DNA of 64,000 bases from Streptomyces seoulensis (GCA_013364255.1 CP054936.1:1550001-1614000), one strand, 5' to 3'; numbered from the stretch's first letter, positions 41,966-51,126 are shown. Made by a program: numbers and translations. The notes: generated by a model not told the origin, from the sequence alone.

Positions 41966-41994
41966 TAGTGTTATCGCTGCCATACCACTAGGGT
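41966..41994 (+). promoter_or_regulatory. Promoter with LacI-type operator D (GH101 gene)
   Basis: -35 TAGTGT (41966-41971), 17-nt spacer, -10 TAGGGT (41989-41994). Operator D is GTTATCGCTGCCA (41970-41982), the reverse complement of TGGCAGCGATAAC, in the spacer, exactly as in the Asp-box/ricin promoter. It is flanked by the inverted repeat CCTAGTG/CACTAGG. The leader would be about 48 nt. Confidence 0.65.
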
Positions 41995-42048
41995 CGTCCC
42001 CGCCCTGACCGGGCAGAGTCCTCCGCAGGTATCCGAGAGGTGGAGTTC

Positions 42049-45000
42049 ATGACCTCACGCTCGTCCCGCAAGCGCCTGTACCCACCCGCCCTGAGACCCG
42101 GTACGGCGGCATCGGTCGCCCTGCTGCTCTCCCTTGGAATGCTGTCGACCGCCGCCGCACCCGGACACGCCCGGGCCGGCGGGACCGCCGCCACGGAGTC
42201 CGGCACGGCCGCCGCCTGGAAGCCGGTGACTCCGCCGCCGCCCGACCACCCGGCCACCGCGGCACGGCTGTCCGGTGCGGGACTGAACGTGACGGTGGCC
42301 AAGGAGTTCCCCCAGGTCGTCTCGTACGACCTGAACGGCAGGACCATGGACGGCAGGGCGGCGGTCCTGGACTCGTTCACGATCAACGGCACGGCCCACC
42401 GGGCCACCACCGCGTTCAGGGCGAGCCGGAACAAGGCCACCTACACGTCCACGTTCGGCGACCTCCCCGACCTCACGATCACCTCGTCCCTGACGGTGAC
42501 CGACCGGCACAGCGTCGTCTTCGCCGTGGAGAAGATCTCCGGCGCCGCCGCCGCCACCGTCGACCAGCTGGCGATACCCGGCCAGTCCCTCGTGTCCGTC
42601 GACTCCGGCGACCGCGGGGCGCGGCTCGCCCGCACCAGGATCTCGGCCGACTCCACGACGACCGCCGACCGGTTCGTCGACATCACCGGCGACACGGCCG
42701 CGGACGACGCACCCGTGGGCACGCCCTACGGCTTCGTCAGCAACGCCGAACTGTCCGCCGGACTGATCACCAACGCCACGGACGACGCGGCCCAGGCCGA
42801 CAACGACAACGGCAACACCCGGCTCCAGTCGCGGATCGTGGACGCCGGCGGCGGCGCCCGACGGGCCGAACTCTCCGTGGGGAACTACACCTACGCCGCC
42901 AAGGGCGCCACCGACCCCCGGGTGGCCCGCTACGAACTGCCCAGAACCACGGTCGTCCTGGCCGCCGACGCCAACGGCGACGGCCAGATCGACTGGCAGG
43001 ACGCCGCCCTCGCCCAACGCGCCGCAACGCCGCCGCCCCGGGGCGCCGACCGGGTGCCCGAACGGGTCGTCCAGCACATCCCGTTCAACTTCGCCAGCCA
43101 GGCCACCAACCCGTTCCTGAAGACCCTCGACAACGTCAAGCGGATCTCCATGGCGACGGACGACCTCGGCCAGTGGGCCCTGGAGAAGGGGTACGCCGGC
43201 GAGGGCCACGACTCCGGCCACCCGGACTACGGCGGCAACGAGAACGTCCGGGCGGGCGGCCGCGCCGACCTCAACACGCTCATCCGCGACGGCGCACGCT
43301 ACAACGCCGACTTCGCCGTCCACGTCAACGTCACCGAGGCATACCCCCAGGCGAAGCACTTCAGCGAGGTCCTCATCAAGGGCCAGGCGAACGGCTGGGA
43401 CTGGCTCAACCAGTCCTACCAGATCGACCAGCGCACCGACCTGGGCACCGGCGCGGTCCTGGACCGCTTCCGGCAACTGCGCGAGGACTACCCGCAACTC
43501 AAGGGCGTCTACATCGACGTCTACTACTCCAGCGGCTGGCTCGCCGAAGAACTCGCCGCCGAACTGCGGAAGATGGGCTTCGAGGTCGCGACCGAGTGGG
43601 CCTACAAGTTCGAGGGCGACTCGATCTGGTCGCACTGGGCGAGCGACAAGAACTACGGCGGCGCCACCAACAAGGGCATCAACTCCAACATCGTGCGCTT
43701 CCTCGCCAACTCCGACCGCGACGTGTGGAACGTCGACCCGCTGCTCGGCGGCTCCAGCGTCAAGGAGTTCGAGGGCTGGACCGGCCAGGACGACTGGAAC
43801 GCCTTCTACCGCACCATCTGGACCGACAACCTGCCCACCAAGTTCCTCCAGCACTACGACGTGCTGGACTGGGACTTCGGCAGGAGCGCACGCCTCACCG
43901 GCGATGTGCGGGTCACCCGGGCCGACGGACAGCGCCGCATCACCATGGGCGACGCGACGGTCCTGGAGGGCGACACGTATCTGCTGCCCTGGGGCGACGC
44001 CCGCACCGCCGACGACACCACGTCCCCCAGCAGGGCCGACAAGATGTACCTCTACAGCGCCTCCGGCGGCGCCCACACCTTCGACCTCACCCGGCAGTTC
44101 GCCGCCACCCGGCACTTCACCCTGTACCGGCTCACCGACCAGGGCCGGGTGAAGACCACCCGGGTGACGGCGCACGACGGCCGGGTGACCCTGACCGCCG
44201 CCAAGGAAACCCCGTACGTCCTCGTGCCCGACGGCGGCAAGGCGCCCCAGCCCGCCCCCCGGTACGGCGCCGGCACCGCACTGACCGACCCCGGCTTCAA
44301 CGCGGGCGGCCTCAAGGCGTGGAACCCGCGCGGCGGAGCCGGGACGGCACGCGCCGGCAACGGCGACAACGTCGTCCGCCTCGGCGCCGGCGCGTCGGGC
44401 ATCTCCCAGAAGGTCACCGGCCTCACCCCCGGCAAGCGCTACACCCTGAGCGCCGACGTGGAGATCGCCGCCGGTGAGCGCCGCGCGACCACCCTGCGCG
44501 CGGACGGCCGCGGCACCGCGGCCGCGAAGACCTTCGACACCACACCGGCCCGGAACACGATGGCGTCGGACGAGAAACGCGACACCTACGCCCAGCGCGC
44601 GTCCCTCGCCTTCACCGCGCCCCGCGACGGCACGGCCACCGTGTCCCTCGCCGCCGCGCCGGGCCGGGCGGCGGTGGTCCTCGACGACGTACGGATCATG
44701 GCCGACACCACGACGCCGCTGCCGCGGTCCGGCGGCGCGCCCGGCGCCGCGGTCGTCGCCGGCGACGACTTCGAGGGCAACCAGCCCGGCTGGGGGCCGT
44801 TCGTGAAGGGCGACGCGGGCGGCGTCACCGACCCGCGCACGAGCATCAGCGACCTGCACGAGCCCTACAGCCAGAAGACCTGGAAGAACACCTACCGGCC
44901 CTACGACACCGGCGCCCTCAAGGGCCAGGCCGTGGACGACGTGATCGACGGCAGGCACTCGCTGAAGTCCCACGCGGAGAACAGCGGGCTCGTCTACCGC

Positions 45001-46134
45001 ACGGTGCCCGCCACCGTGCCGTTCACCGCGGGCCACAAGTACGCGGTGTCCTTCGACTACCAGACCAACGTCGAGGACCAGTGGGCCTGGGTGACCGGCG
45101 CCGACACCGTCGGGGACGGCGAGGTCGTGTCCAAGGACATCACCCGTGACACGTTCGCTCCCGCACGGGACACCGCCACCTACGCCAAGGAGATCGTCGC
45201 CGGGTGCGGCGACACCTGGGTCGGCCTGCGCCGGATCGGCGGCGCCGCCGCCACGGACTTCGTGCTCGACGACTTCCGGGTCACCGACCTCGGCCCGGTG
45301 GACGGCGGCCCCGCCTGCGCCGGCGTCACCGCGCCGGCCGGCGCCGACCTCAGCCCCGGGATCCCCGGCGAATACCGGACGACCTTCACCAACAACGAGC
45401 GCAGCGACGCGGTGAACGTCGCGCTGTCCCTCGACGGCCTGCCCGCCGGCTGGACCGCCGAGGTGAAGGAGAAGGACGGCAACCTCTTCGGCACCGTCGA
45501 GCCCGGCCGGTCCGTCACCACGACCTGGCTGCTCACACCTCCCCGGGACGCCGCGGGCACCACCGCCGCCTGGCGGACCACGGCCGCCTACGACAACGCC
45601 GGCGCCACCAAGACCGTCAGCGCGGACTCCAGGGCCGCGGTCTCGGACGTTCCGGTGCTCTCGCCCGGCTCCATGACGGCCACCGCCGACTCCGAGAACG
45701 GCTCCTCCGGGGCCGGTGAGGGCCCGGCCTCGAACGTCCTCGACGGCGCCACGGACACCATCTGGCACACCGACTACACCGAGGCGGACGCGCCCTACCC
45801 GCACTGGGTGACGCTGGAGCTGGGCGCACCCGCCACGGTCGACGGCTTCGGCTACCTCGGACGGCAGAGCGGCGGCCCGAACGGCAGGGTCAAGGACTAC
45901 GAGATCGCCGTCTCCGACGACGGCACGGACTGGACGGTGGTCGCCCAGGGCTCCCTGAAGGACACGACGCAGATCCAGCGCGCCGCCTTCGCCCCGGTGC
46001 GCGCCTCGTACGTCAGATTCACGGCGTCGAACGCGCTCAACGGCCAGCCCTTCGCCGCGGCGGCCGAGATGCGCGTCTACGGCACACCCGTCGACCTCCC
46101 GACCGGCTACCCGCCAGGCACCCGCCCGGCCTGA
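42049..46134 (+). CDS. Secreted GH101 endo-alpha-N-acetylgalactosaminidase with CBM32
   Basis: 1361 aa. ATG 42049 (GAGAGGTGGAG upstream; GTG 42040 is possible) begins a signal peptide cleaved near residue 42. Galactose-mutarotase-like beta-sandwich at about 60-310, then the GH101 barrel at about 330-620 with the predicted nucleophile Asp490 (GVYIDVYYSSGW) and acid/base Glu516 (ATEWAYKFEGDS), followed by C-terminal beta domains, a NEW3-like domain (about 1095-1190) and a CBM32/F5-8C domain (about 1205-1355). GH101 releases Gal-beta1,3-GalNAc from Ser/Thr of O-glycoproteins such as mucins. It is controlled by operators C and D. Confidence 0.9.
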   Translation: MTSRSSRKRLYPPALRPGTAASVALLLSLGMLSTAAAPGHARAGGTAATESGTAAAWKPVTPPPPDHPATAARLSGAGLNVTVAKEFPQVVSYDLNGRTMDGRAAVLDSFTINGTAHRATTAFRASRNKATYTSTFGDLPDLTITSSLTVTDRHSVVFAVEKISGAAAATVDQLAIPGQSLVSVDSGDRGARLARTRISADSTTTADRFVDITGDTAADDAPVGTPYGFVSNAELSAGLITNATDDAAQADNDNGNTRLQSRIVDAGGGARRAELSVGNYTYAAKGATDPRVARYELPRTTVVLAADANGDGQIDWQDAALAQRAATPPPRGADRVPERVVQHIPFNFASQATNPFLKTLDNVKRISMATDDLGQWALEKGYAGEGHDSGHPDYGGNENVRAGGRADLNTLIRDGARYNADFAVHVNVTEAYPQAKHFSEVLIKGQANGWDWLNQSYQIDQRTDLGTGAVLDRFRQLREDYPQLKGVYIDVYYSSGWLAEELAAELRKMGFEVATEWAYKFEGDSIWSHWASDKNYGGATNKGINSNIVRFLANSDRDVWNVDPLLGGSSVKEFEGWTGQDDWNAFYRTIWTDNLPTKFLQHYDVLDWDFGRSARLTGDVRVTRADGQRRITMGDATVLEGDTYLLPWGDARTADDTTSPSRADKMYLYSASGGAHTFDLTRQFAATRHFTLYRLTDQGRVKTTRVTAHDGRVTLTAAKETPYVLVPDGGKAPQPAPRYGAGTALTDPGFNAGGLKAWNPRGGAGTARAGNGDNVVRLGAGASGISQKVTGLTPGKRYTLSADVEIAAGERRATTLRADGRGTAAAKTFDTTPARNTMASDEKRDTYAQRASLAFTAPRDGTATVSLAAAPGRAAVVLDDVRIMADTTTPLPRSGGAPGAAVVAGDDFEGNQPGWGPFVKGDAGGVTDPRTSISDLHEPYSQKTWKNTYRPYDTGALKGQAVDDVIDGRHSLKSHAENSGLVYRTVPATVPFTAGHKYAVSFDYQTNVEDQWAWVTGADTVGDGEVVSKDITRDTFAPARDTATYAKEIVAGCGDTWVGLRRIGGAAATDFVLDDFRVTDLGPVDGGPACAGVTAPAGADLSPGIPGEYRTTFTNNERSDAVNVALSLDGLPAGWTAEVKEKDGNLFGTVEPGRSVTTTWLLTPPRDAAGTTAAWRTTAAYDNAGATKTVSADSRAAVSDVPVLSPGSMTATADSENGSSGAGEGPASNVLDGATDTIWHTDYTEADAPYPHWVTLELGAPATVDGFGYLGRQSGGPNGRVKDYEIAVSDDGTDWTVVAQGSLKDTTQIQRAAFAPVRASYVRFTASNALNGQPFAAAAEMRVYGTPVDLPTGYPPGTRPA

Positions 46135-46560
46135 CAGCCACGGCCCACCGACGTGACACCCCTGCCCGGGCACACCCCGCGACCACGGCGCCCGGGCGGG
46201 GCGCGTCGTCCGGCCGGTGTGCACCCCTGGGCGAGACGGTTCGCCAGGTCGAGGAAATGGGCCTCGGCGTCACCGCCGCCGACCGCCAAGACGGCGAGGG
46301 ACGTGGCAAGAGATGTGGATCGCATGAGGAGATCGTCGCCGCCGCGGCGGGTCACACCCATGAGTATCCGTACTCAAGTCGGCGACCGCCGACACCACTG
46401 CCCGCCCCCTCCCATGTCTCCGTCCGGCACACCGCCGGGTTCGGTGACCGCGGCGGTGGGCCGCGCCCGCCGCCGTAGTGGCACGGATCGCGTCGGCGCG
46501 GACGCGGATGCGGACGCGGCGGCTCCGGCGGCCTCTCCGCGCCAGGTGTCACCTGACCCC
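46135..46560. other. Gene-free spacer between GH101 and the lanthipeptide locus
   Basis: No convincing gene: the open frame running through it is unsupported and lacks a ribosome site. A weak hairpin GCCCGGG/CCCGGGC (46164-46170 and 46191-46197) could be the GH101 terminator; it has a 20-nt loop and no U-tract. Confidence 0.4.
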
Positions 46561-46589
46561 TTGTCACAGAGTTCACACCTCCCTACCTT
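46561..46589 (+). promoter_or_regulatory. Promoter of the lanthipeptide operon
   Basis: -35 TTGTCA (46561-46566), 17-nt spacer, -10 TACCTT (46584-46589), close to the vegetative HrdB consensus. The leader would be about 70 nt before the precursor start at 46666. Confidence 0.6.
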
Positions 46590-46665
46590 TGTGCAGCGAG
46601 CGGGTCCACCGGCCCGCGTCGGCTCTTGCCGGCAACTCAGCGCACGACACCCATGGAGGCGTCAC

Positions 46666-46848
46666 ATGCCCGTAGCCGTGCCCGCTCTTCTGGAGACCGA
46701 CGGATTCCGCGACGCGGGACCGCTGGAGATCGACGACGAGGCCATCGTGTTCGAGGACGACGACCGCGGCGACCGCGAGCCCTCGGCGTGTCTGGCCGAC
46801 CCCTGGGTGACCGCCACCACCCGCCTCGGCTGCGACCTGAACTCGTAA
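46666..46848 (+). CDS. lanA: Lanthipeptide precursor (class IV)
   Basis: 60 aa; ATG 46666 has GGAGG 6 nt upstream. An acidic leader (residues 1 to about 38, with LEIDDEAIVFEDDD) is followed by a C-terminal core of about 21 residues carrying Ser40, Cys42, Thr49, Thr51, Thr52, Cys56 and Ser60. Two Cys allow two (methyl)lanthionine rings. It stands 2 nt before a LanL synthetase. Leader-core border is uncertain; DREPS or just after it is likely. No double-Gly cleavage site is visible, so the leader protease is probably elsewhere. Small size makes it easy to miss in automatic annotation. Confidence 0.82.
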   Translation: MPVAVPALLETDGFRDAGPLEIDDEAIVFEDDDRGDREPSACLADPWVTATTRLGCDLNS

Positions 46849-46850
46849 CC

Positions 46851-49412
46851 GTGGCCGTTTCCATCGCCGGCCGCGTCGGTGCGTGTGACGACACGTGGTC
46901 GTACCTGAACGATCCGCGGATGCCGGCGATGGAACACGGCTGGAAACTGCACGTCTCGGCGCGTCCGGGCGACCTGGACGCGGTGACCCGGCTCGTCCTG
47001 CCGGTGCTCTCCCGGCACATCTGCCACGCGAAGTTCGCCCGCGACCCGGAGACGCTGCGCCGCCTCAACTCCGGTGCGGTGAGCACCGGAGCCGTCGGCA
47101 AGGCCATCACCGTCTACCCCCTCGCGGGCACCGTGGTCGAGGTCGCCCGGGACCTCGCCGCCGCACTGCGTGACCGGGAGGGCCCGCGGATCGTCAGCGA
47201 CCGGCGGGTCGACCCGAGGGCCCCGGTCTACTACCGTTACGGCCCCTTCACGGGCGAATACCGGACCGGCCGCAGCGGACGGCTCGAATCCGTCATGACC
47301 GGACCGGACGGGCGGGTCTTCGACGGCCTGGCCGTCGGCCGCTACCGGTGCCCGCCCTGGGCCGAGGACCCCTTCGCCACCTCCTCCGGACAGGATGACG
47401 GACCGACCGCGCCCGGCCTGGGCGGCGGCCGCTACACGGTCACCGCCGGCATCGCGCGCGCACCCCGCGGCAACGTCTACCGCGCGCTCGACCGCACCCT
47501 CGGACGGCCGGTGGTGGTCAAACAGGCCAGGGCCTTCGTGGGCGAGGACGAAACCGGCACGGACGCCCGCCACCGGCTGCGCAACGAGCGCGCCGTCCTC
47601 ACCGCGCTCGACGGCGTCACAGGTGTGCCCCGCGCACTGGACTACTTCGCCCACCACTCGGACGAGTATCTGGTGCTGAGCAGCTGCGGCGACCGCGACC
47701 TGCGCAGGGACGTCCTGCGCGACGGCCCCTACCGGGACGACGGCATCCGGCCGGAACGCGCCCTGTCCGTCCTCGCCGCCCGGCTCCTGGGCGTCCTGGA
47801 CGCGGTCCACGGCCGCGACGTGGTCGTCCGCGACCTCAAACCCGACAACGTCGTGCTCGACGACTCCGGCCCCGGCCACTGCCACGTGATCGACTTCGGG
47901 ATCAGCGAGTGGGAGGGCACCGGCCCGGGCGGGGCGACACCCGGATACAGCGAGCCGGTGCTGCGCGCGACCGGACCGGCCGCCCCCGCCGACGACCACT
48001 ACGCCCTCGGCGCGACGCTCTTCTTCGCCGCCACCGGCATGGACCCGGTGATCGTCGACGGCGACCACGCGGTCAACCGGGACCGGACCCTGGCCTGTCT
48101 GGAGTGGGCACTGCCCGGGCGCGCCCACCGGGCGATCCGGGCCTCGATCACCGGTCTGCTGAGCTTCGACCCGGCCGTACGGACCGCCGCCGCCGACCGC
48201 CTGCGCACCGGCATGGCCCCCACCGTACGCCGGCCCGCGCGCCCCCGGATCGACGGCGACCTGCTGGACGAGATCATCGAGCACACGACCGCGTACTGCG
48301 TCCGCGAGGCGCACGCCGTCGTGGACCCGGTACGGGCCGCACACCTGGCCGTCCCCACCTCCATCGACGTCTACGGCGGCACCTCGGGACTCGGACTGGA
48401 GCTCCTCCACCACACGCACCGGCCACATGTGCGGTCCACCGTCACCACGTTGGCGCGGTGGACGGCGCGACAGTCCAGAAACCTGCCACCCGGCCTCTAC
48501 ACGGGGAGCACCGGCGTCGCCCTCTTCCTCGCGGAAGCCGGCTCGGCGACGGGACCGCGGCCGGAGCCGGAAACAGACGCGGACGCGCGCTCCCCGCACC
48601 CCGTCCTGCCCGACCGCGCACCGGACGGCGGACCGCCGGAGGCGGACCTGATCGCGGGCGTCGCCGGAGTCGGCCTCGGCCGGCTGCTGCTCGCCCGGCA
48701 CGCCCTCCGCTCCGGCCACCCGCACGCCGCCGACCGGCACCTGGCCGTCGCCGCCGACTGCGACCGGATGCTGGCCGAGGGTGCCGCCCGGCTGACCCCG
48801 GCCGGCCCGGACACGGCCGGCCGCGCCGCACTGCGCGAGGGCATCGCGCACGGCGAGGCGGGCATCGCCTGCTTCCTGCTCGCACACGGCGCCGCGACCG
48901 GGGACCCGGACGTGATCAGCCGCGCCGAGGAGGCCGCCGCGCGGCTGGCCGCCGCGACCCCGGACATCATCGCGGCGGCCGCCGCGCCGGGCGCGACCCG
49001 CCGCTACGGCTCCTGGTGCCGGGGCCTGGCCGGCATCGGGACCGTCCTCGTACGGGCCGCCGAACACCTCGACGAGCCCGGGTATCTCGACCTCGCCCAG
49101 CGGGCCGCGCGCGCCTGCGCCGATCTGGCGCCGCGGATGCCGCTGGTCACCCGGTGCTGCGGGCTGGCCGGGGTCGGCGACCTGATGGTGGACGTCGCGG
49201 AGGCGTCGGCGTCCGAGGAGTTCTGGGACGCGGCCGAGACCGTCGCCCTGCTCATCCTGAGCCGCAGCGGCGGCACCTGGTCCCGGCCCGTGTTCCCGGA
49301 CACCTCTCTCGCCGGGCCGAGCGCCACCTGGGCCGGCGGCTCCGCGGGTGTGCTCGCCTTCTTCCGGCGACTGCGCGACCGGGGCGGCCCCCGCCTCGGC
49401 CTCGTCGCCTGA
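46851..49412 (+). CDS. lanL: Class IV lanthipeptide synthetase LanL
   Basis: 853 aa from GTG 46851, 2 nt after lanA; there is no ribosome site, so translation is coupled. Lyase-like N-terminus (WKLHVS at 31-36, shorter than usual), Ser/Thr-kinase domain (about 200-470) with Lys224 (VVVKQ), Asp328 (VVVRDLKPDN) and DFG 348-350, and a LanC-like cyclase (about 500-853) with zinc ligands Cys723 (SWCRG) and Cys769-Cys770 (TRCCG). Zinc ligands separate class IV from class III, whose cyclase lacks them. The usual third ligand His is Cys here. It phosphorylates Ser/Thr, eliminates phosphate and closes rings. ATG 46920 is an alternative start but would lose part of the lyase motif region. Confidence 0.88.
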   Translation: MAVSIAGRVGACDDTWSYLNDPRMPAMEHGWKLHVSARPGDLDAVTRLVLPVLSRHICHAKFARDPETLRRLNSGAVSTGAVGKAITVYPLAGTVVEVARDLAAALRDREGPRIVSDRRVDPRAPVYYRYGPFTGEYRTGRSGRLESVMTGPDGRVFDGLAVGRYRCPPWAEDPFATSSGQDDGPTAPGLGGGRYTVTAGIARAPRGNVYRALDRTLGRPVVVKQARAFVGEDETGTDARHRLRNERAVLTALDGVTGVPRALDYFAHHSDEYLVLSSCGDRDLRRDVLRDGPYRDDGIRPERALSVLAARLLGVLDAVHGRDVVVRDLKPDNVVLDDSGPGHCHVIDFGISEWEGTGPGGATPGYSEPVLRATGPAAPADDHYALGATLFFAATGMDPVIVDGDHAVNRDRTLACLEWALPGRAHRAIRASITGLLSFDPAVRTAAADRLRTGMAPTVRRPARPRIDGDLLDEIIEHTTAYCVREAHAVVDPVRAAHLAVPTSIDVYGGTSGLGLELLHHTHRPHVRSTVTTLARWTARQSRNLPPGLYTGSTGVALFLAEAGSATGPRPEPETDADARSPHPVLPDRAPDGGPPEADLIAGVAGVGLGRLLLARHALRSGHPHAADRHLAVAADCDRMLAEGAARLTPAGPDTAGRAALREGIAHGEAGIACFLLAHGAATGDPDVISRAEEAAARLAAATPDIIAAAAAPGATRRYGSWCRGLAGIGTVLVRAAEHLDEPGYLDLAQRAARACADLAPRMPLVTRCCGLAGVGDLMVDVAEASASEEFWDAAETVALLILSRSGGTWSRPVFPDTSLAGPSATWAGGSAGVLAFFRRLRDRGGPRLGLVA

Positions 49413-49454
49413 CCGCCGCCCTCCTCCCGGCCGCGGTGGGGCAGCCGGCCGCGA

Positions 49455-50018
49455 TCAGCGAAGCGTGCCGACGCCCTCCGGCCGGCGGCTGGTACGGCAG
49501 GTCGGCTGTGCGTCCAGCTGCGCCGCCGTCCTCGGGCCGCTGTCGGTCCAGTACGTGCCCTCGGGGACGTGTGCGGAGGCGACTTCGGCGACGTCGACGA
49601 TTCCTCCGGTGCCGCCGTCCGTACCGGCGTACGTCGAGACGACGTCGAGGTGTTCGGGCAGCGTCCCAGGTACCGGTCGCGGGGCCGCTGTCGAGAAGTC
49701 GGCGGCCCTCCACAGGGTCACCGTGCCGTGCCGGCCTTCGGCCGTCTTGGGGCCGGTCGCCTTCCACAGCAGCTTCTCGGAGTCGCGGTCGTAGACCTCC
49801 ACCGTCCGCACCTCCTCGAAAGGGCAGGTGGGGAACTTGACCGAGACGCGCGATCCGTCGACGCGCACGCCGATCGCGAGGACCGTCGCGGGGTCGGACA
49901 TGCGGTGAATGAAGTACACCCAGGCGCCGACCACGCCGAGGAACGCGAGCGCCAGGGCCGCCCCCGCCGGCGCGAAGACGCCCCGCCCCGGTCGCCGCCG
50001 ATACCCGTTCACCGACAT
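49455..50018 (-). CDS. Membrane-anchored protein of unknown function
   Basis: 187 aa. ATG 50018 follows GGAGGACGG. A basic N-terminus, one membrane helix (about 18-38), then an extracellular beta-rich domain with KFPTCPFEEVRTVEVYDRDSEKLLWKATGP, which resembles the many small exported actinobacterial proteins with an immunoglobulin-like fold. No family was recognised. It ends 42 nt from the LanL stop (convergent), so it is not part of the lanthipeptide operon as transcribed. Confidence 0.65.
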   Translation of the reverse strand: MSVNGYRRRPGRGVFAPAGAALALAFLGVVGAWVYFIHRMSDPATVLAIGVRVDGSRVSVKFPTCPFEEVRTVEVYDRDSEKLLWKATGPKTAEGRHGTVTLWRAADFSTAAPRPVPGTLPEHLDVVSTYAGTDGGTGGIVDVAEVASAHVPEGTYWTDSGPRTAAQLDAQPTCRTSRRPEGVGTLR

Positions 50019-51126
50019 CCGTCCTCCGTTGTAGCGGCCCGCCGGCCGTGACGCCGCCCTGTCCGGGCGCCGTCCCCTCCGGGCGACGGCACGGACGGCG
50101 GCGTGCTGCGCAGCCGTGCCGGATCGATCCTGGCCAGGGCCTCGGTCGTGGTCAACTGCCACCCACTCGCGTACGCCTGGGCGAAGCACTCGTCGCCGAG
50201 CACGGCCCGGCCGCGCTCGCCGAGCGTGCGGACATGGGGATCGGAGCGGTCGTGGGCGCCGCGCAGCCGGGACGCCGCACCGAGCAGCACGGCGACTTCG
50301 CGGTGCTGCCCGTGCAGTGCGGCGAGACCGGCCACGGTCACCGCCACCGACGCGGCCACCGGCATGTCCCCGCAGCCGACCGCGGCGGCGTACGCCCGGT
50401 CCAACGCGGCCCGCGCGCCCGGCCCGTCACCGAGTTCGAGACACAGCGCGCCCCGCACCGCCCCGACCAGCGCCTGCCCCTGCTCGCCGCCGAACAGCCC
50501 GTGCGCGGGCATCCCGGCCTCGACCGACTCGACCAGGGCACGGGCCCGGTCCGGCTCGCCGGTCCGGATCCGCAGGGCGGCCTCCCGTCGGCGCGGCCGA
50601 GCGCCAGTTCGGCGTCGGCGAGGTCGGTGACGGCCTCGGCCGAGGCGTGGGCCAGCCGGGCGGCGACGGCGGCCGCCACGGCGGCGACGGCCGCCGGCTC
50701 GGTGCCGGGACCGTCGCCCCACAGCGCCTCGGCCTCGCCCAGCACGGCCGCCGCGCCCCGCGGATCGCCGGAGCGCAGACGGTCACGGCCCTGCGCGGCG
50801 AGGTGCTCGAACCGCAGCGCGTCGACGTCGGCGGCGTCCACGGCCAGCCGGTAGCCGCCCGCGTGCCGGGTGACGCCGTCGGCCGAGCCGAGGATCCGGC
50901 GAAGCCGGGAGACGAGGGCCTGAAGCGCGTGGGCCGGTTCGTCGGGCGGGTCGTCGGCCCAGATCGCCTCGATGAGCCCGGTCCGCCCCACCGGGTGCCC
51001 GCCGGCGAGGGCCAGCCGTACGAGCAGGGCCCGCAGCCGGGCGCCCGGCACGGCCAGGACGGCGCCGTCACGCGATGCCTGAAAGGCGCCGAGCAGCGTG
51101 ACCCGAAGCCGCCCGGTCCCCTCCAT
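50009..51126 (-). pseudogene. SARP/BTAD transcriptional regulator remnant (internal deletion plus frameshift)
   Basis: The first 180 codons (51126 to about 50585) encode the winged-helix and first part of a BTAD domain (MEGTGRLRVTLLGAFQASRD; HALQALVSRLRRILG; AGGYRLAVDA). At about 50585 the reading frame breaks; in the next frame (EAALRIRTGEPDRARALVES onward) follows the C-terminal TPR end of the same large regulator family (EVAVLLGAASRLRGAH; ALARIDPARL). The rest of the BTAD and the NB-ARC ATPase are missing, compared with a usual length of 900-1000 aa. A sequencing error could explain the shift but not the missing middle. It faces an FAD monooxygenase gene, its likely former target. Confidence 0.75.

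Noticed and set aside
42055..46224. Very long open frame antisense to GH101 (about 1389 codons)
   Set aside because: It is the mirror of GH101 codon bias in a high-GC genome: low-complexity Gly/Val/Arg protein, no ribosome site, no domain.
46153..46848. 231-aa open frame that ends at the lanthipeptide precursor stop
   Set aside because: Only its last 60 codons follow a ribosome site (GGAGG) and promoter; the upstream part has no coding character.
46851..49412. Class III (LanKC) synthetase
   Set aside because: The cyclase part has CRG and CCG zinc-ligand motifs, which class III enzymes lack; class IV fits better.
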